Shown here piece after piece: positions 29,184-37,615 of a stretch of 64,000 nt of DNA. A program made the translations under genes and the position numbers. Positions within the stretch are counted from its first letter, which is position 1, and each line of letters starts with the position of its first letter. The DNA comes from Flavobacterium aquidurense (GTDB lineage Bacteria > Bacteroidota > Bacteroidia > Flavobacteriales > Flavobacteriaceae): assembly GCF_001404985.1 (NCBI RefSeq), contig NZ_JRLF01000011.1, positions 124,001 to 188,000 on the forward strand, given 5' to 3'. The notes beneath the pieces are model-generated. The model made no database searches. It was given only the letters and a program-made list of their open reading frames with translations, and had not been told where the DNA came from.

Positions 29184-30014
29184 TTATAAATTATAAAAAG
29201 AACTTGTATTCTCAGACCAAATCTTATTTTGATTTTTGGTTGATAATTGAGAGATATAATCTTCAAGAGTCTTTACTACTTCTGAGTAATTTGAAGCGAC
29301 ATTAAGAACGGGCCAATCTGATCCGAACATTAATTTATGGGTTGGAAAATTTTCAAAAATTACATCCAGATACGGTTTTAAATCGTCAGGTTTCCAATTA
29401 TTCCAATTGGCTTCTGTGACCATTCCGGAAATTTTACAGCTTACATTCTCATATTTTGCAATTTCTTCAATTCCTTTTTTCCAGGAAACAATATCACCTG
29501 ATTTTATATCCGGTTTTGCAATATGATCGATCACAAAAGGCTGATTCTGAAAATGTTTTACCAAATCTATTGCAGCAGGTAACTGGCGATGAAAAATAAG
29601 AATATCATATGTGTAACCGAATTGTTTTAAAGCAGAAATTCCTTTACGAAAATCTTCCCTGAACATAAAATCATCCGCTTCACCCTGAACAACATGTCGA
29701 AATCCTTTTATCTTTTTATGATTCGAAAAATATTCTAATCGTTCTGTTATATTTTCATTTCTTAAATCAACCCAGCCGACAATTCCTTTTATAAAATCAT
29801 TTTTTGGTGCTAATTCTAACAGAAAATTTGTTTCATCTTCAGACTGGCTTGCCTGAACAGCAACGCAACCTGAAAATTGATTTTGCTGCAGTAAAGGCAA
29901 AAGATCTTCGGGCAAAAAATCCTTTTGAATTTTTTGCATCGATTCATCAATCCAACTGTCTCTTACAGGATCGAATTTCCAAAAATGCTGATGTGAATCA
30001 ATACGATTACTCAT
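29184..30014 (-). CDS. Amidohydrolase-type sugar lactonase (L-fucono/L-rhamnono-lactonase-like)
   Basis: A 276-residue cytosolic enzyme of the amidohydrolase-2 superfamily, related to L-fuconolactonases. The metal-binding start is RIDSHQHFWKFDP. Later come GCVAVQASQSEDETNFLL, KGFRHVVQGEADDFMF, PFVIDHIAKPD, CKISGMVTEANW and FGSDWPVLN, whose aspartate is the usual catalytic base. In the non-phosphorylating L-fucose and L-rhamnose routes this enzyme opens the lactone made by the sugar dehydrogenase. It lies 5 nt after the SDR gene, last in the operon, before the shared terminator. The family is firm; fucose versus rhamnose is undecided. Confidence 0.82.
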   Translation of the reverse strand: MSNRIDSHQHFWKFDPVRDSWIDESMQKIQKDFLPEDLLPLLQQNQFSGCVAVQASQSEDETNFLLELAPKNDFIKGIVGWVDLRNENITERLEYFSNHKKIKGFRHVVQGEADDFMFREDFRKGISALKQFGYTYDILIFHRQLPAAIDLVKHFQNQPFVIDHIAKPDIKSGDIVSWKKGIEEIAKYENVSCKISGMVTEANWNNWKPDDLKPYLDVIFENFPTHKLMFGSDWPVLNVASNYSEVVKTLEDYISQLSTKNQNKIWSENTSSFYNL

Positions 30015-30019
30015 CTTTA

Positions 30020-30817
30020 TTAATTTACATCACTAATTAAGGCACGATCCAGATGCACGTAACCGCCATCAACAAAAACAAATTGTCCTGTTGTGTGCGA
30101 CGAACGATTAGAAATAATAAAAAGGGAAGTATCTGCAATTTCTTCCGTTTTGGTCATTCTGCTTTCAAACGGAATACTTTTGTTTATTTTCTTTAAAACA
30201 GTTTCACCATCCGGTAATGTTTTAATCCAGTCTTCGTATGCCGGAGTGTAACTTTCTGCAATAATAATCGCATTCGAACGAATCCCAAACTGAACTAAAT
30301 CTACTGCCCATTCTCTGGTCAATCCTAAAACACCGCCTTTTGCAGCAGCGTAACCAGAAGTTCCGCCCTGACCTGTTAGAGCAACTTTTGAACCAATATT
30401 CAGGATATTCCCTTTTGATTCTTTTAAGTACGGAAGCGCATATTTTGTCAATAAAAAATAGCTCACTACATTTAGTTTCAAGGAATCCATAAATTGTTCG
30501 TAAGTAGCATCTAAACCTGCGCCATCATTTACTCCTACATTGTTTATTACAGCATCGATTCTGCCATATTTTGCAATGATCTTTTTTACCGCGTTTTCTA
30601 TTTCAACAGGATCAGTAACATCTGTTTTGACAAATAAGGAATCTATATCTCTTTTTTGAAGTTCTTCGGCATAATCAAAACCTCTGTCATTTCTGTCAAC
30701 AAGAACCGGAATTGCTCCTTCTTCTGCCAGTCTTTTTATAATTGTTTCTCCAATACTGCCTACTTTGCCTGCCGAACCCGACACAACAACTATTTTACCT
30801 TTTAAATTTAAATCCAT
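30020..30817 (-). CDS. SDR dehydrogenase, likely L-fucose/L-rhamnose 1-dehydrogenase
   Basis: A 265-residue cytosolic short-chain dehydrogenase. The cofactor loop is unusual (SGSAGKVGSIGETI in place of TGxxxGIG). NNVGVNDGAGLD replaces the usual NNAG. The catalytic region is NIGSKVALTGQGGTSGYAAA with the YxxxK pair, then GGVLGLTREWAVDL, a string I associate with L-fucose dehydrogenases. It ends HTTGQFVFVDGGYVHLDRAL. Next to a lactonase and a diketo-acid hydrolase, the expected reaction is oxidation of the free 6-deoxyhexose to its lactone. The assignment rests mainly on context. Confidence 0.75.
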   Translation of the reverse strand: MDLNLKGKIVVVSGSAGKVGSIGETIIKRLAEEGAIPVLVDRNDRGFDYAEELQKRDIDSLFVKTDVTDPVEIENAVKKIIAKYGRIDAVINNVGVNDGAGLDATYEQFMDSLKLNVVSYFLLTKYALPYLKESKGNILNIGSKVALTGQGGTSGYAAAKGGVLGLTREWAVDLVQFGIRSNAIIIAESYTPAYEDWIKTLPDGETVLKKINKSIPFESRMTKTEEIADTSLFIISNRSSHTTGQFVFVDGGYVHLDRALISDVN

Positions 30818-30840
30818 TTTTTTATTATGTTAGAAGTAAT

Positions 30841-30962
30841 TTGTAAAATGTGAAATGTAGATTGCGATATATGATTTTTAAGATGTAAAATGAATATTAT
30901 ATAACTTAGCTTTTACTAAATTTTTCACAACAGAATTCACATATCACATTTTACATTTTACT
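30841..30962. repeat. Inverted AAAATGT word arms in the SDR/ADH gap
   Basis: TTGTAAAATGTGAAATGTAG at the left (30841-30860) is roughly complementary to CATATCACATTTTACATTTT at the right (about 30939-30960). The arms flank an AT-rich 80-nt centre. The gap has no gene. Confidence 0.6.
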
Positions 30963-30969
30963 AATAATT

Positions 30970-31989
30970 TTATTCTATTTCTATTAACGCTTTTATGACG
31001 TTATTTTTCGGATCAATTAATTGCCCAAAATCGTTAATCATTTCTGAAAAACTGGTTCTGTGCGTGATGTATTTTTTAGGATCTATTTTTCCGTTTTTAA
31101 GACATTCCATCACATATTCAAAATCCTGAATTGTAGCATTTCTACTGCTCATCAAAGTAGATTCTCTTTTATGAAAATCAGGATGACTAAAGGTTAATTC
31201 TCCTTTTTGAAGTCCGACCAAAACAAATCTTCCGCCATGCGAAATGTAATTAAAAGCATCATTCATGACATTTCTGTTTCCTGTTGCATCAATTACCACA
31301 TTTGCCATATCGCCATTGGTGATTTCAGCCAGTTTTGCGGTTACATTTTCATTTAACGGATTTATCGTTGCATCGGCATGCAATTCGTTTTTACAAAAAC
31401 CCAATCGGTACTCGTTGATATCCATTACAATAACTTTTGCTCCTGCAATTTTAGCAAACTGGATTAATCCAATCCCAATTGGCCCTGCTCCCATCACCAG
31501 AACGGTATCATTTGGTCCAACAGCAGCTCTTCTTACTCCGTGCGCAGCAATTGCAAGTGGTTCAACCAAGGCCAGTTGATCATAATCTAATCCCTGACCG
31601 TGAAGTAAATATTGCTCCGGAATAGTAACATATTCCGCCATTCCGCCATCAATATGAACTCCAAAAACTTTGATATTTACACAACAATTCGTTAAGCCGT
31701 TTCTGCACGCCACACATTTTCCACAATTGAAATACGGAATAAAAGTTACCTTATCTCCCGGCGCAAAACCTTTAGCATTTCCTTTAATGTATTCTGCAGC
31801 AAGTTCATGTCCTAAAATTCTTGGATACTCAAAATAAGGCTGAGTTCCGCCAAAAGCATGAATATCAGTCCCACAGATTCCAATTCTTTTTATTTTTAGT
31901 AATACTTCGCCCTCTTTTGGTTCCGGTATTTCTTTTTCTTTTAATTTGAATTCCTGGGGTTTTTCACAAACAATAAATTTCATCTTCAA
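30970..31989 (-). CDS. Zinc-dependent alcohol/polyol dehydrogenase (MDR family)
   Basis: A 339-residue cytosolic medium-chain dehydrogenase. The catalytic zinc ligands lie in RIGICGTDIHAFGG and RILGHELAAE. The structural zinc cysteines are in CGKCVACRNGLTNCC. The NAD-binding part is VMGAGPIGIGLIQFAKIAGA with MDIN after the second strand. It resembles sorbitol/L-threonine dehydrogenase-like enzymes, including those found in L-fucose, L-galactonate and L-gulonate routes. It is the third gene of the minus-strand deoxyhexose operon, 12 nt after the hydrolase gene. Its exact step is open; oxidation of a sugar or sugar-acid hydroxyl is likely. Confidence 0.8.
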   Translation of the reverse strand: MKMKFIVCEKPQEFKLKEKEIPEPKEGEVLLKIKRIGICGTDIHAFGGTQPYFEYPRILGHELAAEYIKGNAKGFAPGDKVTFIPYFNCGKCVACRNGLTNCCVNIKVFGVHIDGGMAEYVTIPEQYLLHGQGLDYDQLALVEPLAIAAHGVRRAAVGPNDTVLVMGAGPIGIGLIQFAKIAGAKVIVMDINEYRLGFCKNELHADATINPLNENVTAKLAEITNGDMANVVIDATGNRNVMNDAFNYISHGGRFVLVGLQKGELTFSHPDFHKRESTLMSSRNATIQDFEYVMECLKNGKIDPKKYITHRTSFSEMINDFGQLIDPKNNVIKALIEIE

Positions 31990-32001
31990 TTTTATTTTGG
32001 A

Positions 32002-32856
32002 TTACTTTTTATATTCAACCGCAGTTTGTTTACTAGTACCCAAACCTTCAATTCCAAGCTCTACGACATCACCTGCTTTTAGGTAAATTGGATCCGGTTT
32101 AATTCCTAATCCAACTCCCGGAGGCGTTCCTGTGCTAATGATATCACCCGGAAGCAATGTCATGAACTGACTTAGATAATGTAATAAGTATGGAATTTTA
32201 AAAACCAGATTTAAAGTATTACTGTCTTGATATTTTTTACCATTCACAGTAAGCCACATTGACAAATTATCAACATCTTTTACTTCATCTTTCGTTGCCA
32301 AAAAGGGTCCAAGAGGTGCAAACGTATCGCATCCTTTTCCTTTTGCCCATTGTCCGCCGCGTTCGATCTGAAATTCTCTTTCGCTGTAATCATTCAATAA
32401 AGCGTAACCCGCAACATAGTCAAGAGCTTCTGCTTCCTCGACATAACTTGCTTTTTTACCTACAACAAATGCCAACTCTACTTCCCAGTCTGTTTTTACA
32501 CTGTTTTTTGGTATAATCACATCATCATCAGGACCACATAAAGAAGTCGTCGATTTAAAAAAGATGATAGGTTCTGTTGGGATTGGTGCACCGGTTTCTT
32601 TGCAGTGATCTACATAATTCAATCCAATACATATTATTTTAGAAGGTCTCGATACTGGAGATCCTAAACGTACATTTGCGTCAACTTCTGCTAAAGTTGG
32701 ATTACTCTCTAATGCTTTTTGTAATTTTTCAAGACCATTTTCTTCAAAAAAACTTTCGTTAAAGTCTGAAACAATTGATGAAACATCATATCTTTTTTCA
32801 CCTATTAAAACTCCTGGTTTTTCTTTTCCGATTTCTCCAAAACGTATTAATTTCAT
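32002..32856 (-). CDS. Fumarylacetoacetate-hydrolase family, likely diketo-deoxy-sugar-acid hydrolase
   Basis: A 284-residue cytosolic enzyme with the FAH fold. It shows KIICIGLNYVDHCKETGAPI, PIIFFKSTTSLCGPDDDVII, DWEVELAFVVGK (metal-binding Glu), YALLNDYSEREFQIERGGQW and LLPGDIISTGTPPGVGLG. These are the conserved blocks of the subfamily that includes 2,4-diketo-3-deoxy-L-fuconate and -rhamnonate hydrolases, which give pyruvate and lactate. Clustering with a lactonase and two SDRs supports that reaction. It lies 12 nt upstream of the dehydrogenase gene. Other FAH activities cannot be excluded by sequence alone. Confidence 0.82.
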   Translation of the reverse strand: MKLIRFGEIGKEKPGVLIGEKRYDVSSIVSDFNESFFEENGLEKLQKALESNPTLAEVDANVRLGSPVSRPSKIICIGLNYVDHCKETGAPIPTEPIIFFKSTTSLCGPDDDVIIPKNSVKTDWEVELAFVVGKKASYVEEAEALDYVAGYALLNDYSEREFQIERGGQWAKGKGCDTFAPLGPFLATKDEVKDVDNLSMWLTVNGKKYQDSNTLNLVFKIPYLLHYLSQFMTLLPGDIISTGTPPGVGLGIKPDPIYLKAGDVVELGIEGLGTSKQTAVEYKK

Positions 32857-32870
32857 ATTTTTCTTTTTTT

Positions 32871-33071
32871 AGTGGCTAAGTGGCTAAGGTTCTAAGTTGC
32901 TAAGTCTTCTTGACGTTTAGTCAACTGAAAAATCTTAGTAACTCAAAACCTCAGTACCTTTATTTAATTATTTATTTTAAAATTATTGATTGCTATCCAG
33001 TAGAAATGAGGACTAATTTTCCAGTCTAAAAAAACTTAGTAACTTAGCATCTCAGTCCCGAGGCTTCGGGA
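32871..33071. repeat. Inverted CTAAGTT word arms plus a small CCCGA hairpin
   Basis: The left arm GTGGCTAAGTGGCTAAGGTT continues with TCTAAGTTGCTAAGT (32872-32905). The right arm AACTTAGTAACTTAGCATCT (33034-33053) is its complement in kind. A small hairpin TCCCGAGGCTTCGGGA (33056-33071) follows. No gene was seen in this gap. Confidence 0.7.
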
Positions 33072-33084
33072 TAACATCTTTTTC

Positions 33085-33849
33085 TTAGTTATTTAACTTG
33101 ATAAATCCTCCATCGATTGGGTAATCGCTTCCTGTAATAAATCCAGCTTCGTCGCTGCATAAATACAAAGCAAGCGCTGCGATTTCGTCTGGTTTTCCCA
33201 TTCTGCCAATAGGTTGTGATTGTGAAAGTTTTTCGAACATTTCAGCTTCTTTTCCGGCATAGTTTTTCGAAATAAAACCATCTACAAATGGTGTATGAAC
33301 TCTCGCAGGTGAAATAGAATTACAACGGATATTTTCGTTTATATAATCTTTTGCAACAGATAAAGTCATTGCCATCACAGCACCTTTTGCAGTTGAATAA
33401 GCAAATCGATCCGGAATACCAACCCATGCCGCAATCGAAGCCATATTAAGGATTACGCCGCCTTTTGAAAGTCGGAATTGCGGAATTGCAGCAAACAAAC
33501 AGTTGTAAACTCCTTTTACGTTTACCTCCATCACGCGATCAAAATCAGATTCCGGTGTTGTGTCTACTTTACCCACATGAGCAATTCCGGCATTATTAAT
33601 CAGGATATGAATATTGCCAATTGCTTCAAATGTTGCAGTAACCTCTTTTTGGTTTGCCACATTACAGGCATGTGAAAAAACATTTCCACCTAATTTTTTA
33701 ATATCCTCTACCGCTTCCTGAGCACTCTCAAGCGTTAAATCTATAATGTGTACTTCTGCTCCCTGTTTGGCAAACAGCGTTGCAATAGCTCTTCCAATTC
33801 CGCTGCCGCCTCCCGTTACGACAGCTTTTTTATTTTGTAATGAAAACAT
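33085..33849 (-). CDS. SDR dehydrogenase, likely 2-keto-3-deoxy-L-fuconate-type dehydrogenase
   Basis: A 254-residue cytosolic short-chain dehydrogenase with a regular TGGGSGIGRAIA cofactor loop, NNAG, the catalytic serine in LNMASIAAWVG and YSTAKGAV as the active YxxxK. The C-terminus SDEAGFITGSDYPIDGGFIK is normal for the family. Relatives oxidise 2-keto-3-deoxy-L-fuconate or -rhamnonate at C4, which fits the downstream diketo-acid hydrolase. It is the first gene of the minus-strand operon, and its promoter carries the operator shared with the divergent CoA-transferase operon. The role is inferred from family resemblance and context. Confidence 0.78.
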   Translation of the reverse strand: MFSLQNKKAVVTGGGSGIGRAIATLFAKQGAEVHIIDLTLESAQEAVEDIKKLGGNVFSHACNVANQKEVTATFEAIGNIHILINNAGIAHVGKVDTTPESDFDRVMEVNVKGVYNCLFAAIPQFRLSKGGVILNMASIAAWVGIPDRFAYSTAKGAVMAMTLSVAKDYINENIRCNSISPARVHTPFVDGFISKNYAGKEAEMFEKLSQSQPIGRMGKPDEIAALALYLCSDEAGFITGSDYPIDGGFIKLNN

Positions 33850-33906
33850 TTTTTATAATTATTAAGTCTTTATTTAACATTATACCCTAAAATTCTGCGT
33901 GTAAAT

Positions 33907-33938
33907 TAATAAATGTAAAAAACACAATTACAAATGTA
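33907..33938 (-). promoter_or_regulatory. -7 box plus regulator box for the deoxyhexose operon
   Basis: On the minus strand TACATTTG (complement of 33931-33938) is a perfect -7 box. Its TTTG begins a 28-bp box reading TTTGTAATTGTGTTTTTTAC and then ATTTATTA. The same box with one base changed stands at 34120-34147 on the other strand. Confidence 0.7.
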
Positions 33939-34092
33939 ATTTTTAATCTCAATATACTGAGAAATATTTTCTTTATTTCCTCTAAAAATAATCATAGTTT
34001 AATATATTATAACATTTTTTATGTCATTTGTAAAAAAACAAGACCGTAGATTCATATACTGCAAAAAATGACTGTTAATAAATGAAACATTT

Positions 34093-34147
34093 ATTGCTCA
34101 ATTCAATCTTATTTATATTTTTGTAATTGTATTTTTTACATTTATTA
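34093..34147 (+). promoter_or_regulatory. Promoter plus regulator box for the CoA-transferase operon
   Basis: ATTG (34093-34096), a 19-nt spacer and TATTTTTG (34116-34123) form a good Bacteroidota promoter. The 28-bp box TTTGTAATTGTATTTTTTAC plus ATTTATTA (34120-34147) starts in the -7 element and covers the start site, as expected for repression. Confidence 0.7.
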
Positions 34148-34185
34148 TTTTAAGAATACAATTATCACCAATAAAACATCGAAAA

Positions 34186-35334
34186 ATGACAATATTAAAA
34201 GGGATAACCTGGAATCACACAAGAGGTTTATTGCCAATGGTCGCTACAGCACAGCGTTTTACAGAATTAAATCCAAATATTGAAATCACTTGGGAGAAAA
34301 GAAGTTTACAGGAATTTGCAGATGCATCGATTGAAGATCTTGCCAAAAGATTTGATTTATTAGTTATCGATCATCCATGGACAGGTTTTGGAGCGCATAC
34401 AAATGCGATCCTCCCACTCTCTGACCATCTTTCTACAGAATATATAAAAGATCAGGAATCAAATACAGTTGGCCGTTCTTACGGAAGTTATGTTTTTAGC
34501 CACAAACTTTGGGCATTGCCTATTGATGCGGCGACTCCGGTTGCAGCGGCGCGACTGGATATTTTAGAAAAACAAGGCTTAAAAGTGCCTCAGACTTATG
34601 AGGATTTATTGGTTCTAGCTAAAAAAGGACTCGTTGCTTTTGCAGGAATTCCGGTTGATGTTCTGATGAGTTTTTATATGTATTGCTGTAGTTTGGGCGA
34701 AGCTCCCTTTCAGTCTGATGAAAAAGTAATCTCGGTTGAAACCGGAAAAAAGGCGTTACAACTCTTTAGAGAATTGGCGCAATTAATTGATCCTGAAAAT
34801 TTTAACAGAAACCCGATTCAGGTTTATGAAGCTATGGTCAATTCTGATAAAATTGCCTACTGCCCTTTTGCTTACGGATATTCTAATTATTCTAGAACAG
34901 GTTACAGTAAAAACCTGCTTCATTTTTATGATTTAGTCCGTTTGAATAATAATCCAATGATTAGTTCGCTTGGCGGAACCGGATTAGCGGTTTCTTCGTT
35001 TAGCAAACATATTCCCGAAGCCATTAAATATGCTGAGTTTACGGGATCGTCGCAAGTTCAGCAAAATATATTTGCTGATAATGGCGGACAACCCGGACAT
35101 TTACAAGCCTGGAAAAGCAACCGAATCAATGCACTAACTCATGATTATTTCAAGAATACTTTGCCTGCTTTAGAACGTGCTTTTTTACGTCCCAGATATT
35201 CCGGACATATGTATTTTCAGGATCATGCGGGCGATATCGTTCGTGATTATCTGATGAATGGCGGAAATGAAGAATTGGTTTTAGAAGTCCTGAATTCGCT
35301 TTATGCGAAATCCCTAAACCTGCAAACAACATGA
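34186..35334 (+). CDS. Solute-binding-protein-like protein without signal peptide (first copy)
   Basis: A 382-residue protein with the fold of ABC-importer extracellular solute-binding proteins (family 1). It starts directly at the first strand, ILKGITWNHTRGLLPMVATA. Then follow EITWEKRSLQEFADASIEDL, RFDLLVIDHPWTGFG, LWALPIDAATPVAAARLDIL and MISSLGGTGLAVSSFS. There is no signal peptide or lipobox, and the operator and promoter lie too close upstream for a longer start. The protein should therefore stay in the cytosol. No ABC permease or ATPase gene is near. It overlaps the first CoA-transferase gene by 4 bp, so it is probably made together with it. A ligand sensor or carrier role for the CoA enzymes is speculation. 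Confidence 0.75.
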   Translation: MTILKGITWNHTRGLLPMVATAQRFTELNPNIEITWEKRSLQEFADASIEDLAKRFDLLVIDHPWTGFGAHTNAILPLSDHLSTEYIKDQESNTVGRSYGSYVFSHKLWALPIDAATPVAAARLDILEKQGLKVPQTYEDLLVLAKKGLVAFAGIPVDVLMSFYMYCCSLGEAPFQSDEKVISVETGKKALQLFRELAQLIDPENFNRNPIQVYEAMVNSDKIAYCPFAYGYSNYSRTGYSKNLLHFYDLVRLNNNPMISSLGGTGLAVSSFSKHIPEAIKYAEFTGSSQVQQNIFADNGGQPGHLQAWKSNRINALTHDYFKNTLPALERAFLRPRYSGHMYFQDHAGDIVRDYLMNGGNEELVLEVLNSLYAKSLNLQTT

Positions 35335-36479
35335 GACCATTAGAAGGATTAGTTGTATTAGAATTCTGCCAGTTTTTGGCCGGTCCTTCAGCGGGATTAA
35401 AATTGGCTGATTTAGGCGCAAGAGTCATAAAAATTGAACGCCCGATAAAAGGTGAAGCTTGCAGGCAATTGAGTATAAAAGATCTTTTTGTCGATGACAG
35501 CAGTTTGCTATTTCATACTATAAACAGAAATAAGGAATCTTTTGCCGCTGATCTTAAAAATCCGGAAGATCTGATTTTGATAAAAAAACTAATTGCTCAG
35601 GCTGATATTATGACGCACAATTTCAGACCCGGAGTGATGGATAAAATTGGTCTGGATTTTAATGAAACGCTGGCAATTAATCCTAAAATAATCTACGGAA
35701 CCATTACTGGTTACGGCAATATTGGTCCGTGGGCAAAAAAACCAGGACAGGATTTATTGCTGCAATCTTTATCAGGACTAAGTTGGTTAACCGGTCGTAA
35801 AAGTCAGGAACCGGTTCCTTTTGGTCTGGCTGTAGCCGATTTAATGTGCGGAAATCATTTTGTACAGGGAATTTTAGCGGCTTTACTCAAAAGAGCCAAA
35901 ACCGGAAAAGGTATTTTGGTCGAAGTAAGTTTACTCGAATCGGTTTTGGATGTGCAATTTGAAGCCATTACTTCGTTCTTAAATGATGGCGGTCAATTGC
36001 CTCAAAGAGGAGATATTAAAGGAAGTGCACATGCTTTTTTAAGTGCTCCGTACGGTGTTTATCAAACTAAAGACGGTTATATTTCTTTAGCAATGGGCGA
36101 TTTGCTTTTTATAGGAAATACACTCGGCGTTGATTTGAAACAATATAGTGACAAGCATCTTTGGTTTGAAAAAAGAGATGAAATCAGGGCAATATTAGCC
36201 AATAAACTAATTACCCAAACTGCAGATTACTGGATAACATTACTGCAGAAAGAAGGTATTTGGTGCGGTAAAGTTTTCGATTATGAAGAACTGAACAACC
36301 AGCCTTTTGTAAACGAATTGCAACTGAAACAAACCGTTAAAAATTCTGATGGAGAAACTTTAATTACAACCCGAAGCCCAATTCAGCTTGACGGAAAAAT
36401 TTTAGCAAGCACAAAAGCGGCACCTAAAGTTGGAGAAGACAATTCAAGAATACACGAACAATTTTTAAACAACGCATGA
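35331..36479 (+). CDS. Class III CoA-transferase (CaiB/BaiF family), first copy
   Basis: A 382-residue cytosolic enzyme that moves CoA between carboxylic acids. It opens with [20 protein letters not shown] and [14 protein letters not shown], followed by [31 protein letters not shown] and [20 protein letters not shown]. The conserved catalytic aspartate is in [11 protein letters not shown] (Asp170). The C-terminal block has [15 protein letters not shown]. Length is standard. It overlaps both neighbours by 4 bp, which implies tight coupling. It shares long stretches with the next gene (for example [12 protein letters not shown]), so the pair arose by duplication and may form a two-subunit enzyme. 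Confidence 0.9.
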   Translation: MRPLEGLVVLEFCQFLAGPSAGLKLADLGARVIKIERPIKGEACRQLSIKDLFVDDSSLLFHTINRNKESFAADLKNPEDLILIKKLIAQADIMTHNFRPGVMDKIGLDFNETLAINPKIIYGTITGYGNIGPWAKKPGQDLLLQSLSGLSWLTGRKSQEPVPFGLAVADLMCGNHFVQGILAALLKRAKTGKGILVEVSLLESVLDVQFEAITSFLNDGGQLPQRGDIKGSAHAFLSAPYGVYQTKDGYISLAMGDLLFIGNTLGVDLKQYSDKHLWFEKRDEIRAILANKLITQTADYWITLLQKEGIWCGKVFDYEELNNQPFVNELQLKQTVKNSDGETLITTRSPIQLDGKILASTKAAPKVGEDNSRIHEQFLNNA

Positions 36480-37615
36480 AACCATTAGAAGATTATTTAA
36501 TAGTAGATTTTAGCCAGTTTCTTTCCGGTCCTTCAGCGAGTTTAAGACTGGCTGATTTGGGTGCGCGTGTCATAAAAATTGAGAAACCCGGAACAGGCGA
36601 TATCTGCAGGACTTTATATACATCTGATTTGATTATGAATGGCGAATCTTCGGTTTTTCATACGATTAACAGAAATAAGGAATCATTTGCAATTGATTTT
36701 AAGCAACCAGATGAACTTGAAAAATTAAAAAAATTATTGGCTAAAGCCGATGTCGTGATGCATAATTTCAGACCCGGGGTTATGGAGCGAATCGGTTTGA
36801 GTTATGAGGCGGTAAAAGCCATAAATCCAACGGTGGTTTATGCTTCGATTTCCGGTTTTGGCGATCATCCGGATTTAAAAGATTTACCGGGACAAGATTT
36901 ACTACTGCAATCTTTAACGGCTTTGACCTGGTTAAGCGGCAATCAGGACGATGGTCCGGTACCAATGGGTTTGTCAATTGTCGATATGTTGGCAGGCGCA
37001 CATTTGGCTCAGGGAATATTGGCTGCATTATATCGAAAGGCAACTCATACTATTGGCGCTTCGGTTCAGGTGAGTATGTTAGAATCTGCTTTCGATTTTC
37101 AGTTCGAAACCATAACAACTTATTTTAATGATGGCGGCGAATTGCCTGTTCGAACCAAAACCAATAATGCACATGCTTATTTGGGCGCGCCATACGGAAT
37201 TTACAAAACCAAAAACGGTTATTTAGCTCTTGCAATGGGATCTATTCCGGTTTTGGCTTCGCTTTTAAAATGTGATGCTCTTTTGGCATATCCGGAAAAT
37301 AAATTCAGCTTACGAGATGAAATCAAGAATATTCTCGCTTTGCATTTGCAAACTGAAAATACTGATTTTTGGCTGAATATTTTAGAACCTGCAGACATTT
37401 GGTGCGCCGGGGTTTTAAATTATCAGCAGCTTTTTGCCGAGGAAGGTTTTAAGGTTTTAGATTTTATGCAGGAAGTTCAAATGATCGATGGTTACTCCTA
37501 TAAAACCACCAGATGTCCTATTAAAATAGACGGTGAATATTTTACTTCAGATAAAGGTTCTCCCAAATTAGGACAGGATAATGAGAAGATTATTAAAGAA
37601 TTTATACTAATCTAA
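36476..37615 (+). CDS. Class III CoA-transferase (CaiB/BaiF family), second copy
   Basis: A 379-residue paralogue of the preceding CoA-transferase. The matching blocks are [68 protein letters not shown] and [11 protein letters not shown], with the catalytic Asp170 retained. Both copies therefore look active, unlike some two-subunit members where one has lost the aspartate. It overlaps the upstream gene by 4 bp, and its stop codon shares a base with the next start (TAATG). No CoA-dependent lyase is encoded nearby, so the acid being activated is unknown; a product of the deoxyhexose route is one option. Confidence 0.9.
   Translation: MKPLEDYLIVDFSQFLSGPSASLRLADLGARVIKIEKPGTGDICRTLYTSDLIMNGESSVFHTINRNKESFAIDFKQPDELEKLKKLLAKADVVMHNFRPGVMERIGLSYEAVKAINPTVVYASISGFGDHPDLKDLPGQDLLLQSLTALTWLSGNQDDGPVPMGLSIVDMLAGAHLAQGILAALYRKATHTIGASVQVSMLESAFDFQFETITTYFNDGGELPVRTKTNNAHAYLGAPYGIYKTKNGYLALAMGSIPVLASLLKCDALLAYPENKFSLRDEIKNILALHLQTENTDFWLNILEPADIWCAGVLNYQQLFAEEGFKVLDFMQEVQMIDGYSYKTTRCPIKIDGEYFTSDKGSPKLGQDNEKIIKEFILI

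Larger units (their letters stand above)
33850..34185. other. Divergent control region of the two region-4 operons
   Basis: A 336-nt AT-rich gap with two mirror-image 28-bp boxes (33907-33934 and 34120-34147), each fused to a perfect -7 box. Between them I see no gene; the centre holds only AT-rich sequence. Confidence 0.8.

Noticed and set aside
34186..35334. A missed upstream start giving a signal peptide
   Set aside because: The promoter and operator end at 34147, and the codons between them and the ATG do not encode a hydrophobic stretch. The second copy starts inside a stop-codon overlap, so export is excluded there too.
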